Origin: Myxococcales bacterium
GTDB taxonomy: Bacteria; Myxococcota_A; Bradymonadia; Bradymonadales; Bradymonadaceae
NCBI GenBank assembly: GCA_007119595.1
Contig: SKPJ01000055.1
Span: forward strand, 1 to 35,251
DNA length: 35,251 bases
Reading direction: 5' to 3'
A program made the translations under genes and the position numbers. Below are positions 25,056 through 32,979 of this stretch, one piece after another. The notes under the pieces are model-generated. The model was not told where the DNA came from, did no database searches, and saw only the letters and a program-made list of their open reading frames with translations. Each line of letters starts with the position of its first letter. Within the stretch, counting starts at the first letter, position 1.

Positions 25056-26855
25056 ATGTCCTTTCTGCAAATTCTCAATGAGGAAGACGAAACCTCCTCC
25101 ACCTATGTGCTGCGCCGATCCATCACCTCCATAGGAAGCGACCCAAACTGCGATCTCCGTCTTGAAGGCGCAGACCTGACCGATCTCCACGCCACCATCA
25201 CCTGTGAGGGCTCTCAATTTTCGCTCCGACCAAGCGGTCGCAAAACAGCGGTGATGGTCAATGGAAAGAAGGTTCGACGCCAACGAGTCCTCGAGCATGG
25301 CGACAAAATTGAGCTTGGGGGCCTGCAATTGAATTATTGCCTTCTCGGACAGCCACCGGCCTCCGACGACGACACTTCCCCAACACAACAGCGAAGACTG
25401 GAGGGTCTGGAGCAGATTCATCGACTTTCGCTAAACCTCTTACGCGTCGATGCACTCGATCCGCTGCTCGAAGACCTCATCGACTCCGCCATCCAATTGA
25501 GCGGTGCCGACAAGGGCTTTTTGGTTCTCCTCGATGGGGATACGTGGTCCCTCCGTGTCGCCCGCAATGTGGATGCTGAGACCCTCGTCGAACAGGGACG
25601 TCATCTCTCGGACTCCGTGTTGAGCCGTGTGATGCAAACCCGCGAACCCCTGATCGTCGCCGACGCCCGTACGGACGCCCAATTCAGTAACGCCCAGTCG
25701 GTCATTGATCTCGAATTGTGCAGCGTCCTCTGCGTCCCCCTCCTCGATCGCGGCGAACTACTCGGCGTTCTTTATCTGGGAAATGATCGCGTCACCTCAC
25801 AATTCGATGAATTGGATCTGGACCTTCTCTCCATCTTCGCCGCCCAGTTGAGCCTCCTCATATCCAACGCAATCCTTCTCGACACACTGCGCGAGGACAA
25901 ACGCTCGCTTCAACAACAGGTCGCCCAGCGCCGCTTTGGTTCCCTCATCGGCGCCAGTGACGCCATGCAACCGATCTTCCACAATATCGAGCGCGTCGCC
26001 CCCACCGACATCACCGTCCTCATCACCGGTGAAACCGGCACTGGCAAGGAGTTGGTCGCTGAAGAGATTCACCGCCGAAGCCCTCGCTGTGACGGTCCCT
26101 TCGTAACCCTCAATTGCGGCGCCATCCCGGAAAACCTGCTCGAAAGCGAGCTCTTTGGCCACGAAAAAGGGGCATTTACGGGAGCCAGCGCCAAAAAAGA
26201 TGGCAAATTTCACGTCGCTCACGGGGGAACGATTCTGCTCGACGAAATGGGAGAGATGCCACAGGCGCTTCAGGTCAAGTTACTGCGCGTATTGCAACAG
26301 CGGACCATCACCCGCGTCGGCTCCAATGAAGAAGAACCGGTCGACATTCGGGTTCTGGCCGCTACCAACCGGGACCTACGCCAGCGGGTCGCCGACGGTG
26401 AATTTCGAGAGGATCTCTTCTACCGCCTCAACGTCGTCGAAATCCCGCTCCCCCCCTTGCGTGACCGCGGCGAGGATATCGTCCTCATCGCCCGATATCT
26501 CATCGATCGGATCTGCGACCAAATGCAGATCACACCCAAGAAATTGAGCCCACACGCTCTGCAGGGAATCAAGAAATTCGACTGGCCCGGCAACGTCCGC
26601 CAACTTGAAAACCGGCTCAAAAAAGCCCTCGTTCTCGCGCGAGGTGCTGCCATCAGTCCCGACGATCTCGGCCTACCCCTCGATACATTGCCCGAGATTC
26701 AGCCGTTGGCCGAAGCCAAAGAGGAATTTGCCCTCGAGTACATCCTAAAGGTTCTGGAACACAACGACGGCAACCGTTCTCAGACCGCCCGCGATCTCGA
26801 CGTCGATCCCCGCACCATCTTTCGCTATCTCGAAAAGGCCCCCTCTTCATCGTGA
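25056..26855 (+). CDS. FHA-GAF sigma54-dependent transcriptional activator
   Basis: 599 residues from ATG 25056; no strong ribosome binding site is visible. An N-terminal FHA domain (about 1-95) keeps H45 and N69 (VNGKKV) but has GSDPNCD where the usual phosphothreonine-contacting GR motif sits. A GAF domain covers about 127-280. The AAA+ domain has Walker A GETGTGKE (325-332), the sigma54-contacting GAFTGA (372-377), Walker B LLDEMGEM and the arginine-finger region. The C-terminal Fis-type helix-turn-helix is NRSQTARDLDVDPRTIFRYL. It should activate RNA polymerase carrying sigma54. FHA fusion and the nearby kinase suggest control by phosphorylation, as known for FHA-type activators in Myxococcus. 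Its target promoters are not obvious in the window. Confidence 0.94.
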   Translation: MSFLQILNEEDETSSTYVLRRSITSIGSDPNCDLRLEGADLTDLHATITCEGSQFSLRPSGRKTAVMVNGKKVRRQRVLEHGDKIELGGLQLNYCLLGQPPASDDDTSPTQQRRLEGLEQIHRLSLNLLRVDALDPLLEDLIDSAIQLSGADKGFLVLLDGDTWSLRVARNVDAETLVEQGRHLSDSVLSRVMQTREPLIVADARTDAQFSNAQSVIDLELCSVLCVPLLDRGELLGVLYLGNDRVTSQFDELDLDLLSIFAAQLSLLISNAILLDTLREDKRSLQQQVAQRRFGSLIGASDAMQPIFHNIERVAPTDITVLITGETGTGKELVAEEIHRRSPRCDGPFVTLNCGAIPENLLESELFGHEKGAFTGASAKKDGKFHVAHGGTILLDEMGEMPQALQVKLLRVLQQRTITRVGSNEEEPVDIRVLAATNRDLRQRVADGEFREDLFYRLNVVEIPLPPLRDRGEDIVLIARYLIDRICDQMQITPKKLSPHALQGIKKFDWPGNVRQLENRLKKALVLARGAAISPDDLGLPLDTLPEIQPLAEAKEEFALEYILKVLEHNDGNRSQTARDLDVDPRTIFRYLEKAPSSS

Positions 26856-26931
26856 CAACCCACTGTGACATTTTTGTCCTGTTCACGTTGCCACCCGCCC
26901 CCCTTCTCCACCACTGTGGAGCCATCAACCC

Positions 26932-27453
26932 ATGAAACCCCTCCGTCGGGCCTACAAATTGGCATTGGCATACTTCGTGCTTTCTCTATGGAGCGCTGGA
27001 TGTATGAGTCCAACCCTCGAGGAGGATCCGTCCGACGTGAATCAACCGCCCCACATTGCCGCTGAATTTCTCACGCCCGCTGAAGACGTAATTCACGTCG
27101 AGTCTCCCGATGTGGTTTCCTTGGCCGTGGAGTCACTGCTCGACCCCAACGCCGAGCAAGCGCTTTACTACGCCTTTATCGGAGAACGAAGCGGGTTGAT
27201 AGAACAGGCCGCGGCAAGCCCCCAACCGACGAATGAGCGTTATCGAGGCCTTTTCTATCTTTTCGACCGTGCCGCAGTTCAGGTTGATCCCTGCGGCGAA
27301 CGCCTGCGAGGCCATGACGGCGAACTCATCCGCCTTTTCGTCACGGATCGGCCCTTTCAACGGGTCACCGATCGCGGTGTCAAAATCGACGACGAGGGAT
27401 ATCTCGACAGCCATCGCTGGTTATTGCGCTTTCGCCCCCAATTATGCCCATGA
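26932..27453 (+). CDS. Small lipoprotein
   Basis: 173 residues. MKPLRRAYKLALAYFVLSLWSAGC is a textbook lipoprotein signal with lipobox WSAGC (C24). The mature part begins MSPTLEEDPSD and contains a strand-helix mix with only two further Cys (CGERLRGHDGELIRLFVTD and the C-terminal RPQLCP), which could form a disulfide. No domain recognised. The 76-base gap after the activator has no sigma54 site that I can find. Its stop overlaps the next lipoprotein gene by four bases, so the two are a unit, probably forming or decorating one envelope structure. Confidence 0.8.
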   Translation: MKPLRRAYKLALAYFVLSLWSAGCMSPTLEEDPSDVNQPPHIAAEFLTPAEDVIHVESPDVVSLAVESLLDPNAEQALYYAFIGERSGLIEQAAASPQPTNERYRGLFYLFDRAAVQVDPCGERLRGHDGELIRLFVTDRPFQRVTDRGVKIDDEGYLDSHRWLLRFRPQLCP

Positions 27454-29060
27454 TGCGTACCACTCAATCTTCGGCAGCACCGCGTGTTATCGGGTTGGGA
27501 GTCCTATTCTTCCTCTGTATCGGATGCTCCGACTCCACCGATCCCGGCGGCACCGATCCATTTGTGGATCAGCCGTCGACGGCCCACGTTCCGTGCATCG
27601 CTGATAGTGAATGCTCCGACGACGAAACCTGCCGACACAATCTGTGCAGCCTTTCGGCTCCAACATCGCCTGTAGAGTACGGCCTACTTATTTCACCGCC
27701 CAATGGCGCTCCCGTACCAGCTCAGCGAATTTCGCCACAATCCCATTCTGCCACCGACGCCGACTTCGTCGTCCCTACCGTCGAACCCATCGCCGGGACG
27801 GCCCACGACCCGGACGGCGAACCCGCGCCCGATGGCACCCTTGTCATCGACCCGGTCGACGCCCCTGCCCTATCGACAACCCAGGTCCCGATCCGAAACG
27901 GAGACTTTGAGTTTCATCTCGTCCCCGGTGAGTATCGACTCACCTACATCGTCGACGATAGCGAGTGGCCCCGAATCCCGCTTCAGAGACGGGACTTTTC
28001 CGATCCACCGCAAACCATCGACATTCAGATCCCCCATCTCCACCAGTTGCGAATCGTCTCCGGAGAACTCACGCGAGAGGCACTGGAATTACTCGATCTT
28101 CTCTCGGAGCCGGTGACGGGAGCAATGATAGTCGCTCGTGGATCCGAAACGGGATACCGTTCCACCACCGCCATCACTGATGACGAAGGTCGCTTCCAGC
28201 TGCGCCTTCCTCCGGGCGACGATGTCTTCGATATTCTCATCTCTCCGGGACCAGACAATCAGCTCGTCCCCCGGCTGTCCCTCGCCGAGGAAATCACCCC
28301 CCAGACCACTGAACTTTCGCTCTCGCTGGGGGAATTGGAACTCGATCTCGTTACCCTCTCCCTACAACTCGATGCCGAGCCCATCGACGACCATCGGGTT
28401 CGTTGGCGAGACTACCGGGTCGAACTGCATCGGTCGCTGGAGACTGGTCAACTTCGGATCACTCCGTCCATCGACGAAGATGGACGCGCTGAAATCGAAG
28501 TGATCGCCGGAATCTATGACATTGAGGTCATTGCTCCTGCTGGAGCCCCGTGGAGTTCTACCAGCCAACAATTGAGCCTCCTCGACCTGAGCTCGGCGGT
28601 GGAGATCGAACTTTCTGCACGTCCCACGATCGATGGATTCGTCTCCACCGAAGACGGTGAGGCCGTCGCCGGCGCCCTCGTTGATATCACCCCACCGGAG
28701 TCCAGCCAGCCATCCCCTCCGCCAGTACACACCGATCCGTCGGGACGCTTCGAATTTCGCCTCGACCCGGGTGACTATCGAGCCTCCATCCGCCCACCGA
28801 TCGCTTCGGGCTTACCTCGAGTCGATACCGACTTCTCGGTAACCAGCGATACCGAGGAATTGAACCTGACCCCCGTGGTTCCCCGCGGCTTCGTCGCCAC
28901 TGGCACCATCAGCACCGATACCGGACAACCCCTTTCCTATACCTCGGTCAACGCCTATCGCATCGATGAAGATGGACAACTCCAACTCCTCGGCGATGCA
29001 CTCACCACCTCCGACGGAACCTACGGGCTCGTCTTCGACCCACAACGTGTCCACCCCTGA
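27450..29060 (+). CDS. Lipoprotein with carboxypeptidase-regulatory-like beta-sandwich repeats
   Basis: 536 residues from ATG 27450, which overlaps the previous stop (ATGA); ATG 27444 and 27453 are alternatives. The lipobox is LCIGC. Just after it a short Cys cluster, CIADSECSDDETCRHNLC, matches the repeat unit of the 13065 lipoprotein. The body is a series of Ig-like sandwich units with the signature D-x-G-x-F-x-(F/L)-x-L-x-P-G-x-Y: NGDFEFHLVPGEYRLTY, DDEGRFQLRLPPGDDVF, DPSGRFEFRLDPGDYRAS and a final TSDGTYGLVFDP. These are the carboxypeptidase-D regulatory-like fold found in surface and transport proteins. The last unit is cut short, which may be natural. Ligand unknown. Confidence 0.85.
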   Translation: MMRTTQSSAAPRVIGLGVLFFLCIGCSDSTDPGGTDPFVDQPSTAHVPCIADSECSDDETCRHNLCSLSAPTSPVEYGLLISPPNGAPVPAQRISPQSHSATDADFVVPTVEPIAGTAHDPDGEPAPDGTLVIDPVDAPALSTTQVPIRNGDFEFHLVPGEYRLTYIVDDSEWPRIPLQRRDFSDPPQTIDIQIPHLHQLRIVSGELTREALELLDLLSEPVTGAMIVARGSETGYRSTTAITDDEGRFQLRLPPGDDVFDILISPGPDNQLVPRLSLAEEITPQTTELSLSLGELELDLVTLSLQLDAEPIDDHRVRWRDYRVELHRSLETGQLRITPSIDEDGRAEIEVIAGIYDIEVIAPAGAPWSSTSQQLSLLDLSSAVEIELSARPTIDGFVSTEDGEAVAGALVDITPPESSQPSPPPVHTDPSGRFEFRLDPGDYRASIRPPIASGLPRVDTDFSVTSDTEELNLTPVVPRGFVATGTISTDTGQPLSYTSVNAYRIDEDGQLQLLGDALTTSDGTYGLVFDPQRVHP

Positions 29061-29078
29061 GCTTTTTATTTACTTCTT

Positions 29079-29531
29079 CTATTCACCGTCGGGTGCCGGC
29101 CGGTCATCCATCTCCGGCGGAGTTGCCTCACCCCTGAGCCGTTCCCGAGTCCGCGTCAACAGATGGTATAATTCGTGCTCATCGTCCTGGCATCGTACAC
29201 GCCAGCGCCGATGACGCTGCTCCCACCGCCCATCGTATTCGCCTTGTTCCCCCGCCAGATAGATCAGATCTCCCGCCTCTTCGAGACAGTCCAGCTCGGC
29301 GGCTTCACCCGCCACGGGCATTCCGGTAAACGGATCCCAGATCCGATCATTTTGAACTCCCTGAATCGCCCCGACCACCATGGGGCCGAAGATGGCGAAC
29401 CCCGCCCCGAACAACAAAACATATAATATCCGACGGCTGATTTTGTGAGCCCGATCAAATTTCTCTTGCGCCGCCTCCAGTTCCTCATCTACCGGTGTTG
29501 CGCTCTCGCTTTTCTCACCATTACTAGTCAT
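29079..29531 (-). CDS. Small single-pass membrane protein, unrecognised
   Basis: 150 residues from ATG 29531; a longer frame from 29600 lacks a site. The polar N-terminus is rich in Glu and Lys. A membrane helix lies about 34-56 (RILYVLLFGAGFAIFGPMVVGAI). The C-terminal part is charged, with two Cys (LDCLEEAGDL, VRCQDDEHEL) and a helix carrying many Arg, and ends with acidic PPEMDDRPAPDGE. It converges with the lipoprotein gene 18 bases away, with no terminator seen. No family recognised. Confidence 0.68.
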   Translation of the reverse strand: MTSNGEKSESATPVDEELEAAQEKFDRAHKISRRILYVLLFGAGFAIFGPMVVGAIQGVQNDRIWDPFTGMPVAGEAAELDCLEEAGDLIYLAGEQGEYDGRWEQRHRRWRVRCQDDEHELYHLLTRTRERLRGEATPPEMDDRPAPDGE

Positions 29532-29648
29532 CGCAATTCCATCGGCTATCGTACTCCACGGTACGGACAACCCGCACAAATAGTCGAAGGCGGCCAGCAA
29601 AGCAACGCTCGCTGACCGCCTGGCTGTGATCCAGAACCATTGTCACGC

Positions 29649-29837
29649 TCAGGCCGATGCTTCGTAATCATCGACGTACTCATCGACGCCCGGCATCGAT
29701 TGCAGCCGCTCTCGTGCGATCTTCCAGGCCACCTCCATAATCCAACTCAGAGATCGATCCTGACGGAGCGCTTCTTGTTTCGTTTCGCTGACTACCTCTT
29801 CCGTAAAATACAAGGTCATCTTCTTTTTGGCTGCCAT
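29649..29837 (-). CDS. Small ribbon-helix-helix-like protein (TIGR04563-like), copy 2
   Basis: 62 residues from ATG 29837, supported by AAGGAG seven bases upstream; a longer frame from 29879 would run through that site. MAAKKKMTLYFTEEVVSETKQEA then RQDRSLSWIMEVAWKIAR matches copy 1 at 12776 over the strand, the RQDRSxSW turn and the second helix, while the C-terminal tails differ. It is the second member of this short family here, so they likely act at related or different sites, perhaps as regulators. The 261-base gap to 30099 is divergent and has no clear promoter. Confidence 0.82.
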   Translation of the reverse strand: MAAKKKMTLYFTEEVVSETKQEALRQDRSLSWIMEVAWKIARERLQSMPGVDEYVDDYEASA

Positions 29838-30098
29838 CGTATTCTCCTTCGAGCCACAAATTGACCAACACCGATTCACCTCACTAACTTCGCCGGATGT
29901 ACTCTTGTGTCATCCACTGTAAGTGCATGTCCTACATCCACCGCCACTATACGGTATTCCACCGCCCCGTCAAAAAATTAAAGGAGTTGTTGAGGTCTGC
30001 ATCCCACATGCCTTCCATAAGATCCGCCTACACTTTGTTGGAACGATTGATATCATCGAGCTGTTATTCTCTCCTAGATCTCGGGACACTCACCACAG

Positions 30099-30983
30099 AT
30101 GTCACTCAAAACCCTTAAACCATTACTTGAGAAAATCATCGAGCACTGCTCGCACCTTGAGCGGCGCGACAATGATCCCGTGGGCCTGGTTCACGCCTAT
30201 GACGAGGACGCCGATCGCGAGGTCGCGGCCCTCTTTTCCAGTTGCCTGGCCTACGGGCGCGTCGAATTATTGCGCCCGGCAATTCGGCGCGCACTGACCC
30301 CCCTGGGAGCAAGACCGGCTGAGTTTCTCCGCACCGCGACGATCCCGGATCTCGAAAACCTATGGCCTGACTTCACCTATCGAATGACACGCGGGCCGGA
30401 CCTTCTAGACCTGGCATGCGCGCTGCGCTCCACATTGCAAAATGAAGGAAACCTGCAAGCGCTCTACCTTCAAGGGAAGGACAGCGCAGAACCGGTCGCT
30501 CAGCGCGACGAGCATCTGCGCCTGGCATCGCGATTCGTAAGACGACTTCGCAGTCGGCGCAGTCGTTCGAAAATGGTGCGGGGATTTCGCTACCTGCTTC
30601 CGGATCCCGCCGACGGTAGTGCCTGCAAACGCCTCCATCTCTTTTTTCGCTGGGTCGTACGGGGACCGGATATCATCGACCTCGGCATTTGGGACAAGGT
30701 CAATCCCTCGGCGATCATCATGCCTCTCGACACACACACCAGCAGGCTCTGTCGCTATCTGGGGCTTCTCCAACGCAAGAGCGTAGACGGAAAAGCAGCC
30801 CGGCAGGTGACCCAACAGCTAGCCTCCTTTGAATCGGCGGACCCCTTGCGCTACGACTTTGCTCTTTGCCATCTCGGAATCAGTGGTCGATGTATTCACC
30901 GTTACTGCGCCGAGCGATGCCCGGATTGTCCGATTCAACCGGCCTGTATTCTCATCGCCGACGGGAGTTCAACTGGAGTTTAA
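30099..30983 (+). CDS. TIGR02757 / DUF2400 family protein
   Basis: 294 residues, the usual length. Conserved blocks are in order: DPVGLVHAYDEDADREVAA, LAYGRVE, LLPDPADGSACKRLHLFFRW, PSAIIMPLDTHTSRL and DPLRYDFALCHLGISG. The C-terminal CAERCPDCPIQPAC, with an earlier Cys, resembles the iron-sulfur clusters of helix-hairpin-helix DNA glycosylases such as MutY. The family is thought to be related to those enzymes, but its activity is not established. No catalytic assignment is made. It is a single gene flanked by divergent and convergent neighbours, ending 20 bases before the membrane-protein gene on the other strand. Confidence 0.9.
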   Translation: MSLKTLKPLLEKIIEHCSHLERRDNDPVGLVHAYDEDADREVAALFSSCLAYGRVELLRPAIRRALTPLGARPAEFLRTATIPDLENLWPDFTYRMTRGPDLLDLACALRSTLQNEGNLQALYLQGKDSAEPVAQRDEHLRLASRFVRRLRSRRSRSKMVRGFRYLLPDPADGSACKRLHLFFRWVVRGPDIIDLGIWDKVNPSAIIMPLDTHTSRLCRYLGLLQRKSVDGKAARQVTQQLASFESADPLRYDFALCHLGISGRCIHRYCAERCPDCPIQPACILIADGSSTGV

Positions 30984-31003
30984 GTGCTGAGCCTGTACAA
31001 AAC

Positions 31004-31246
31004 TCATTTCGACAACAATTCGATGGCCTCGACCTGAATCAATTCGATTCCGGCGATCGCCTGCACGATGACACCGACAACCCCGAGGTTGATCGCAAAG
31101 CACAGAGAGAATACGACAACCAACTCAAACCAGCGCCGATTCGGGGAAACCATAGCCGTCAGCGCAAGACTGACAAAAAAACTGATCGACGCCACCCAGG
31201 CGATCAGTTCCGGATATACAGTGGTAACGAGGACTAGGGATTCCAT
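31004..31246 (-). CDS. Small membrane protein with two to three helices, unrecognised
   Basis: 80 residues, starting MESLVLVTTVYPELIAWVAS. Hydrophobic segments lie about 8-34 and 39-65 and the sequence is mostly membrane. It begins inside the last 13 bases of the CPBP protease gene, so it is translationally coupled to it and may be an accessory subunit. The start has only a weak GAGAA upstream. No recognised domain. Confidence 0.65.
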   Translation of the reverse strand: MESLVLVTTVYPELIAWVASISFFVSLALTAMVSPNRRWFELVVVFSLCFAINLGVVGVIVQAIAGIELIQVEAIELLSK

Positions 31247-31926
31247 GGCGCATTCTCGTCGTCGCTTCCGTGGAGGTCCCGACGGCTTTCTTCATCGTCT
31301 GGCTCCGAGGAAATCGGCCGAAATCCCGAGTCACTGGCGATATGCCACAGGTTGAAGAAATTAATCGTAAAATGAGCAATCACTGGGGCGATGATATTGC
31401 CAGTATAAAGGTAAATCACTCCAAAGCAGACGCCCAGTACTACGGCCATGATGGTCCAGGGCAGAAACTTTTTGCGATCCGGACCGATATGGATGAGTCC
31501 GAATATCACGGATGCCACGATCAGTCCCAACCAATCGCTTCCAAATAACAGATCGCTCAATGCCTGTTGCAAAAACCCTCGGAAGAAGACCTCCTCGGCC
31601 ACTCCGCTGGTTACGGCAAAGATCAGGACCTGCGTCGGTGTCAGATCTCCGAGTATCTTTCGAAACTCCTCCCCCAACACCCGGGCCCACTCCGTGGTGT
31701 GCTCCAGAATCCGACTGGCAATGACGGTTCCGATGCCCAGGCCGACCCCGAGCAAGACGTCGAGCCACAGCGCCGTCTCCCACCGATCGTGCCACTCCAA
31801 TAGGTCGAGATCGAGCCACCATGCACCCAATATCCACGCGACTGCCAACAGCACGCCGTAAAACACCACGGCCATCACCGTCGAGATTCCCGGTGAGGGT
31901 GCTGGTTGTTGATGATTCTCGCTCAC
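31234..31926 (-). CDS. CPBP family intramembrane glutamic endopeptidase
   Basis: 230 residues, several membrane helices. The CPBP (Abi/CAAX protease-like) motifs are present: EE at 111-112 with R116 in GVAEEVFFRG, a His in GLIHIG (H146), and HFTIN (H185), which form the putative active site facing the membrane. The N-terminus is a short soluble stretch and the C-terminus is acidic and disordered. It is in an operon after a hypothetical gene whose stop overlaps its start by four bases. The family includes prenyl-protein processing and self-immunity proteases; which applies is unknown. Confidence 0.9.
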   Translation of the reverse strand: MSENHQQPAPSPGISTVMAVVFYGVLLAVAWILGAWWLDLDLLEWHDRWETALWLDVLLGVGLGIGTVIASRILEHTTEWARVLGEEFRKILGDLTPTQVLIFAVTSGVAEEVFFRGFLQQALSDLLFGSDWLGLIVASVIFGLIHIGPDRKKFLPWTIMAVVLGVCFGVIYLYTGNIIAPVIAHFTINFFNLWHIASDSGFRPISSEPDDEESRRDLHGSDDENAPWNP

Positions 31927-32393
31927 GATGAGGGCTCCTCATCTTGTTGCTCTAAGAGATCGGTGGCCTGCTCTTCGAGTTCCGGATGTCTTTGCCGGCC
32001 GCGAAACCTCACCGTCGCCGCCTCAAACGGATATAGTCGCCAGTCAATATGGAAGCGAATCCGGCGCTGACTGCGAAAATACTCCTCGAGTCGATCGGCT
32101 AAAAATTCGATCGCACCCAATAATCGCCCACGGGACGTCGTTGCCTTCACAAAGTGGTCGTCCTGATCTTGCACGATCATGGCCGCTTCCAGATCGAGGC
32201 GAAACGTCCCCCCTGGTAGCTGCATCGACAGCTGGGCGTACACGAAGTCTTGCTCGTCCTCCACACTGAGGCGAAGCCTTTCACCGGGCCGAAAATAGGC
32301 CCGAAATCGGGTCTTGAGTCGACGTTCAATCTGGCGCAGCGCCTTTTCGGTAACCACCACAAATGGATCGTCACCGGATTTGGGACTCGTCAT
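31923..32393 (-). CDS. Hypothetical protein, 156 aa
   Basis: 156 residues from ATG 32393, chosen because AGAGGA lies six bases upstream; ATG 32399 would be too close. A soluble, arginine-rich protein: an N-terminal helix (VVVTEKALRQIERRLKTRFRAYF), a strand-rich middle (LRLSVEDEQDFVYAQLSM, FRLDLEAAMIV) and a helical part (LGAIEFLADRLEEYFRSQRR) followed by FHIDWRLYPFEA. No family recognised. It lies between tsaE (40-base gap) and the CPBP gene (four-base overlap), so it is co-expressed with both. Confidence 0.75.
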   Translation of the reverse strand: MTSPKSGDDPFVVVTEKALRQIERRLKTRFRAYFRPGERLRLSVEDEQDFVYAQLSMQLPGGTFRLDLEAAMIVQDQDDHFVKATTSRGRLLGAIEFLADRLEEYFRSQRRIRFHIDWRLYPFEAATVRFRGRQRHPELEEQATDLLEQQDEEPSS

Positions 32394-32433
32394 GATCATT
32401 CCTCTACCGTTGGTTTGGAGATCGTCGACTGGT

Positions 32434-32979
32434 TTATTGTTGAAGCGACGAGGCATCGAGAGCCTCCACCCGCTGATTCCATGTTTTATCGGTCCATATC
32501 CGCACCTTGCGACGTTCGCCGTCGCGGACCAGCTCCACGATCAGACCGTGGCCGGGCCATGCCCCAGCGATGCGATCGAGCCATTCCACACAGGTAACAC
32601 CGCGACCACCATCGAGATAATCCCAATATCCGATCGATTCCAACTCCGCCCACCCCTTTAGACGATATAAATCGATATGAAAAATGGGAGGCGTCGTCTC
32701 ATAAACCTGAACCAGCGAATAGGTGGGACTGGTGGCCTGCCAACATCCGTCTTCATCCACCGCACTTACCACCCCCTGCATCAACGTCGTCTTGCCAGCC
32801 CCCAGGTCTCCCACGAGCCCCATAAACGCACCGGCACCGAGTTGCTTCCCAATCCACGCCCCCAGCCGGCGTGTCGCTTCTTCCCCATCCAACTCCACAA
32901 TCACCACCGGCTCAGGGTCAAGTCCTGGATATTCCTCGGGCCGAACTCGCCAATTGTTCTCTGCCGACAGACCGCTCAT
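32434..32979 (-). CDS. tsaE: tRNA threonylcarbamoyladenosine biosynthesis ATPase TsaE
   Basis: 181 residues from ATG 32979, which overlaps the stop of the preceding gene (ATGA); the longer frame from 33198 runs over that gene in another frame. TsaE is the P-loop ATPase that works with TsaB and TsaD in making the t6A37 modification of ANN-decoding tRNAs. Walker A is GDLGAGKTT at 57-65; SPTYSLVQVYE, HIDLYRL and VEWLDRI are the other family motifs. The length is slightly longer than the usual 150-160 because of an N-terminal extension of about 25 residues. Translation must be coupled to the pseudokinase, an unusual link for this housekeeping gene. Confidence 0.94.
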   Translation of the reverse strand: MSGLSAENNWRVRPEEYPGLDPEPVVIVELDGEEATRRLGAWIGKQLGAGAFMGLVGDLGAGKTTLMQGVVSAVDEDGCWQATSPTYSLVQVYETTPPIFHIDLYRLKGWAELESIGYWDYLDGGRGVTCVEWLDRIAGAWPGHGLIVELVRDGERRKVRIWTDKTWNQRVEALDASSLQQ

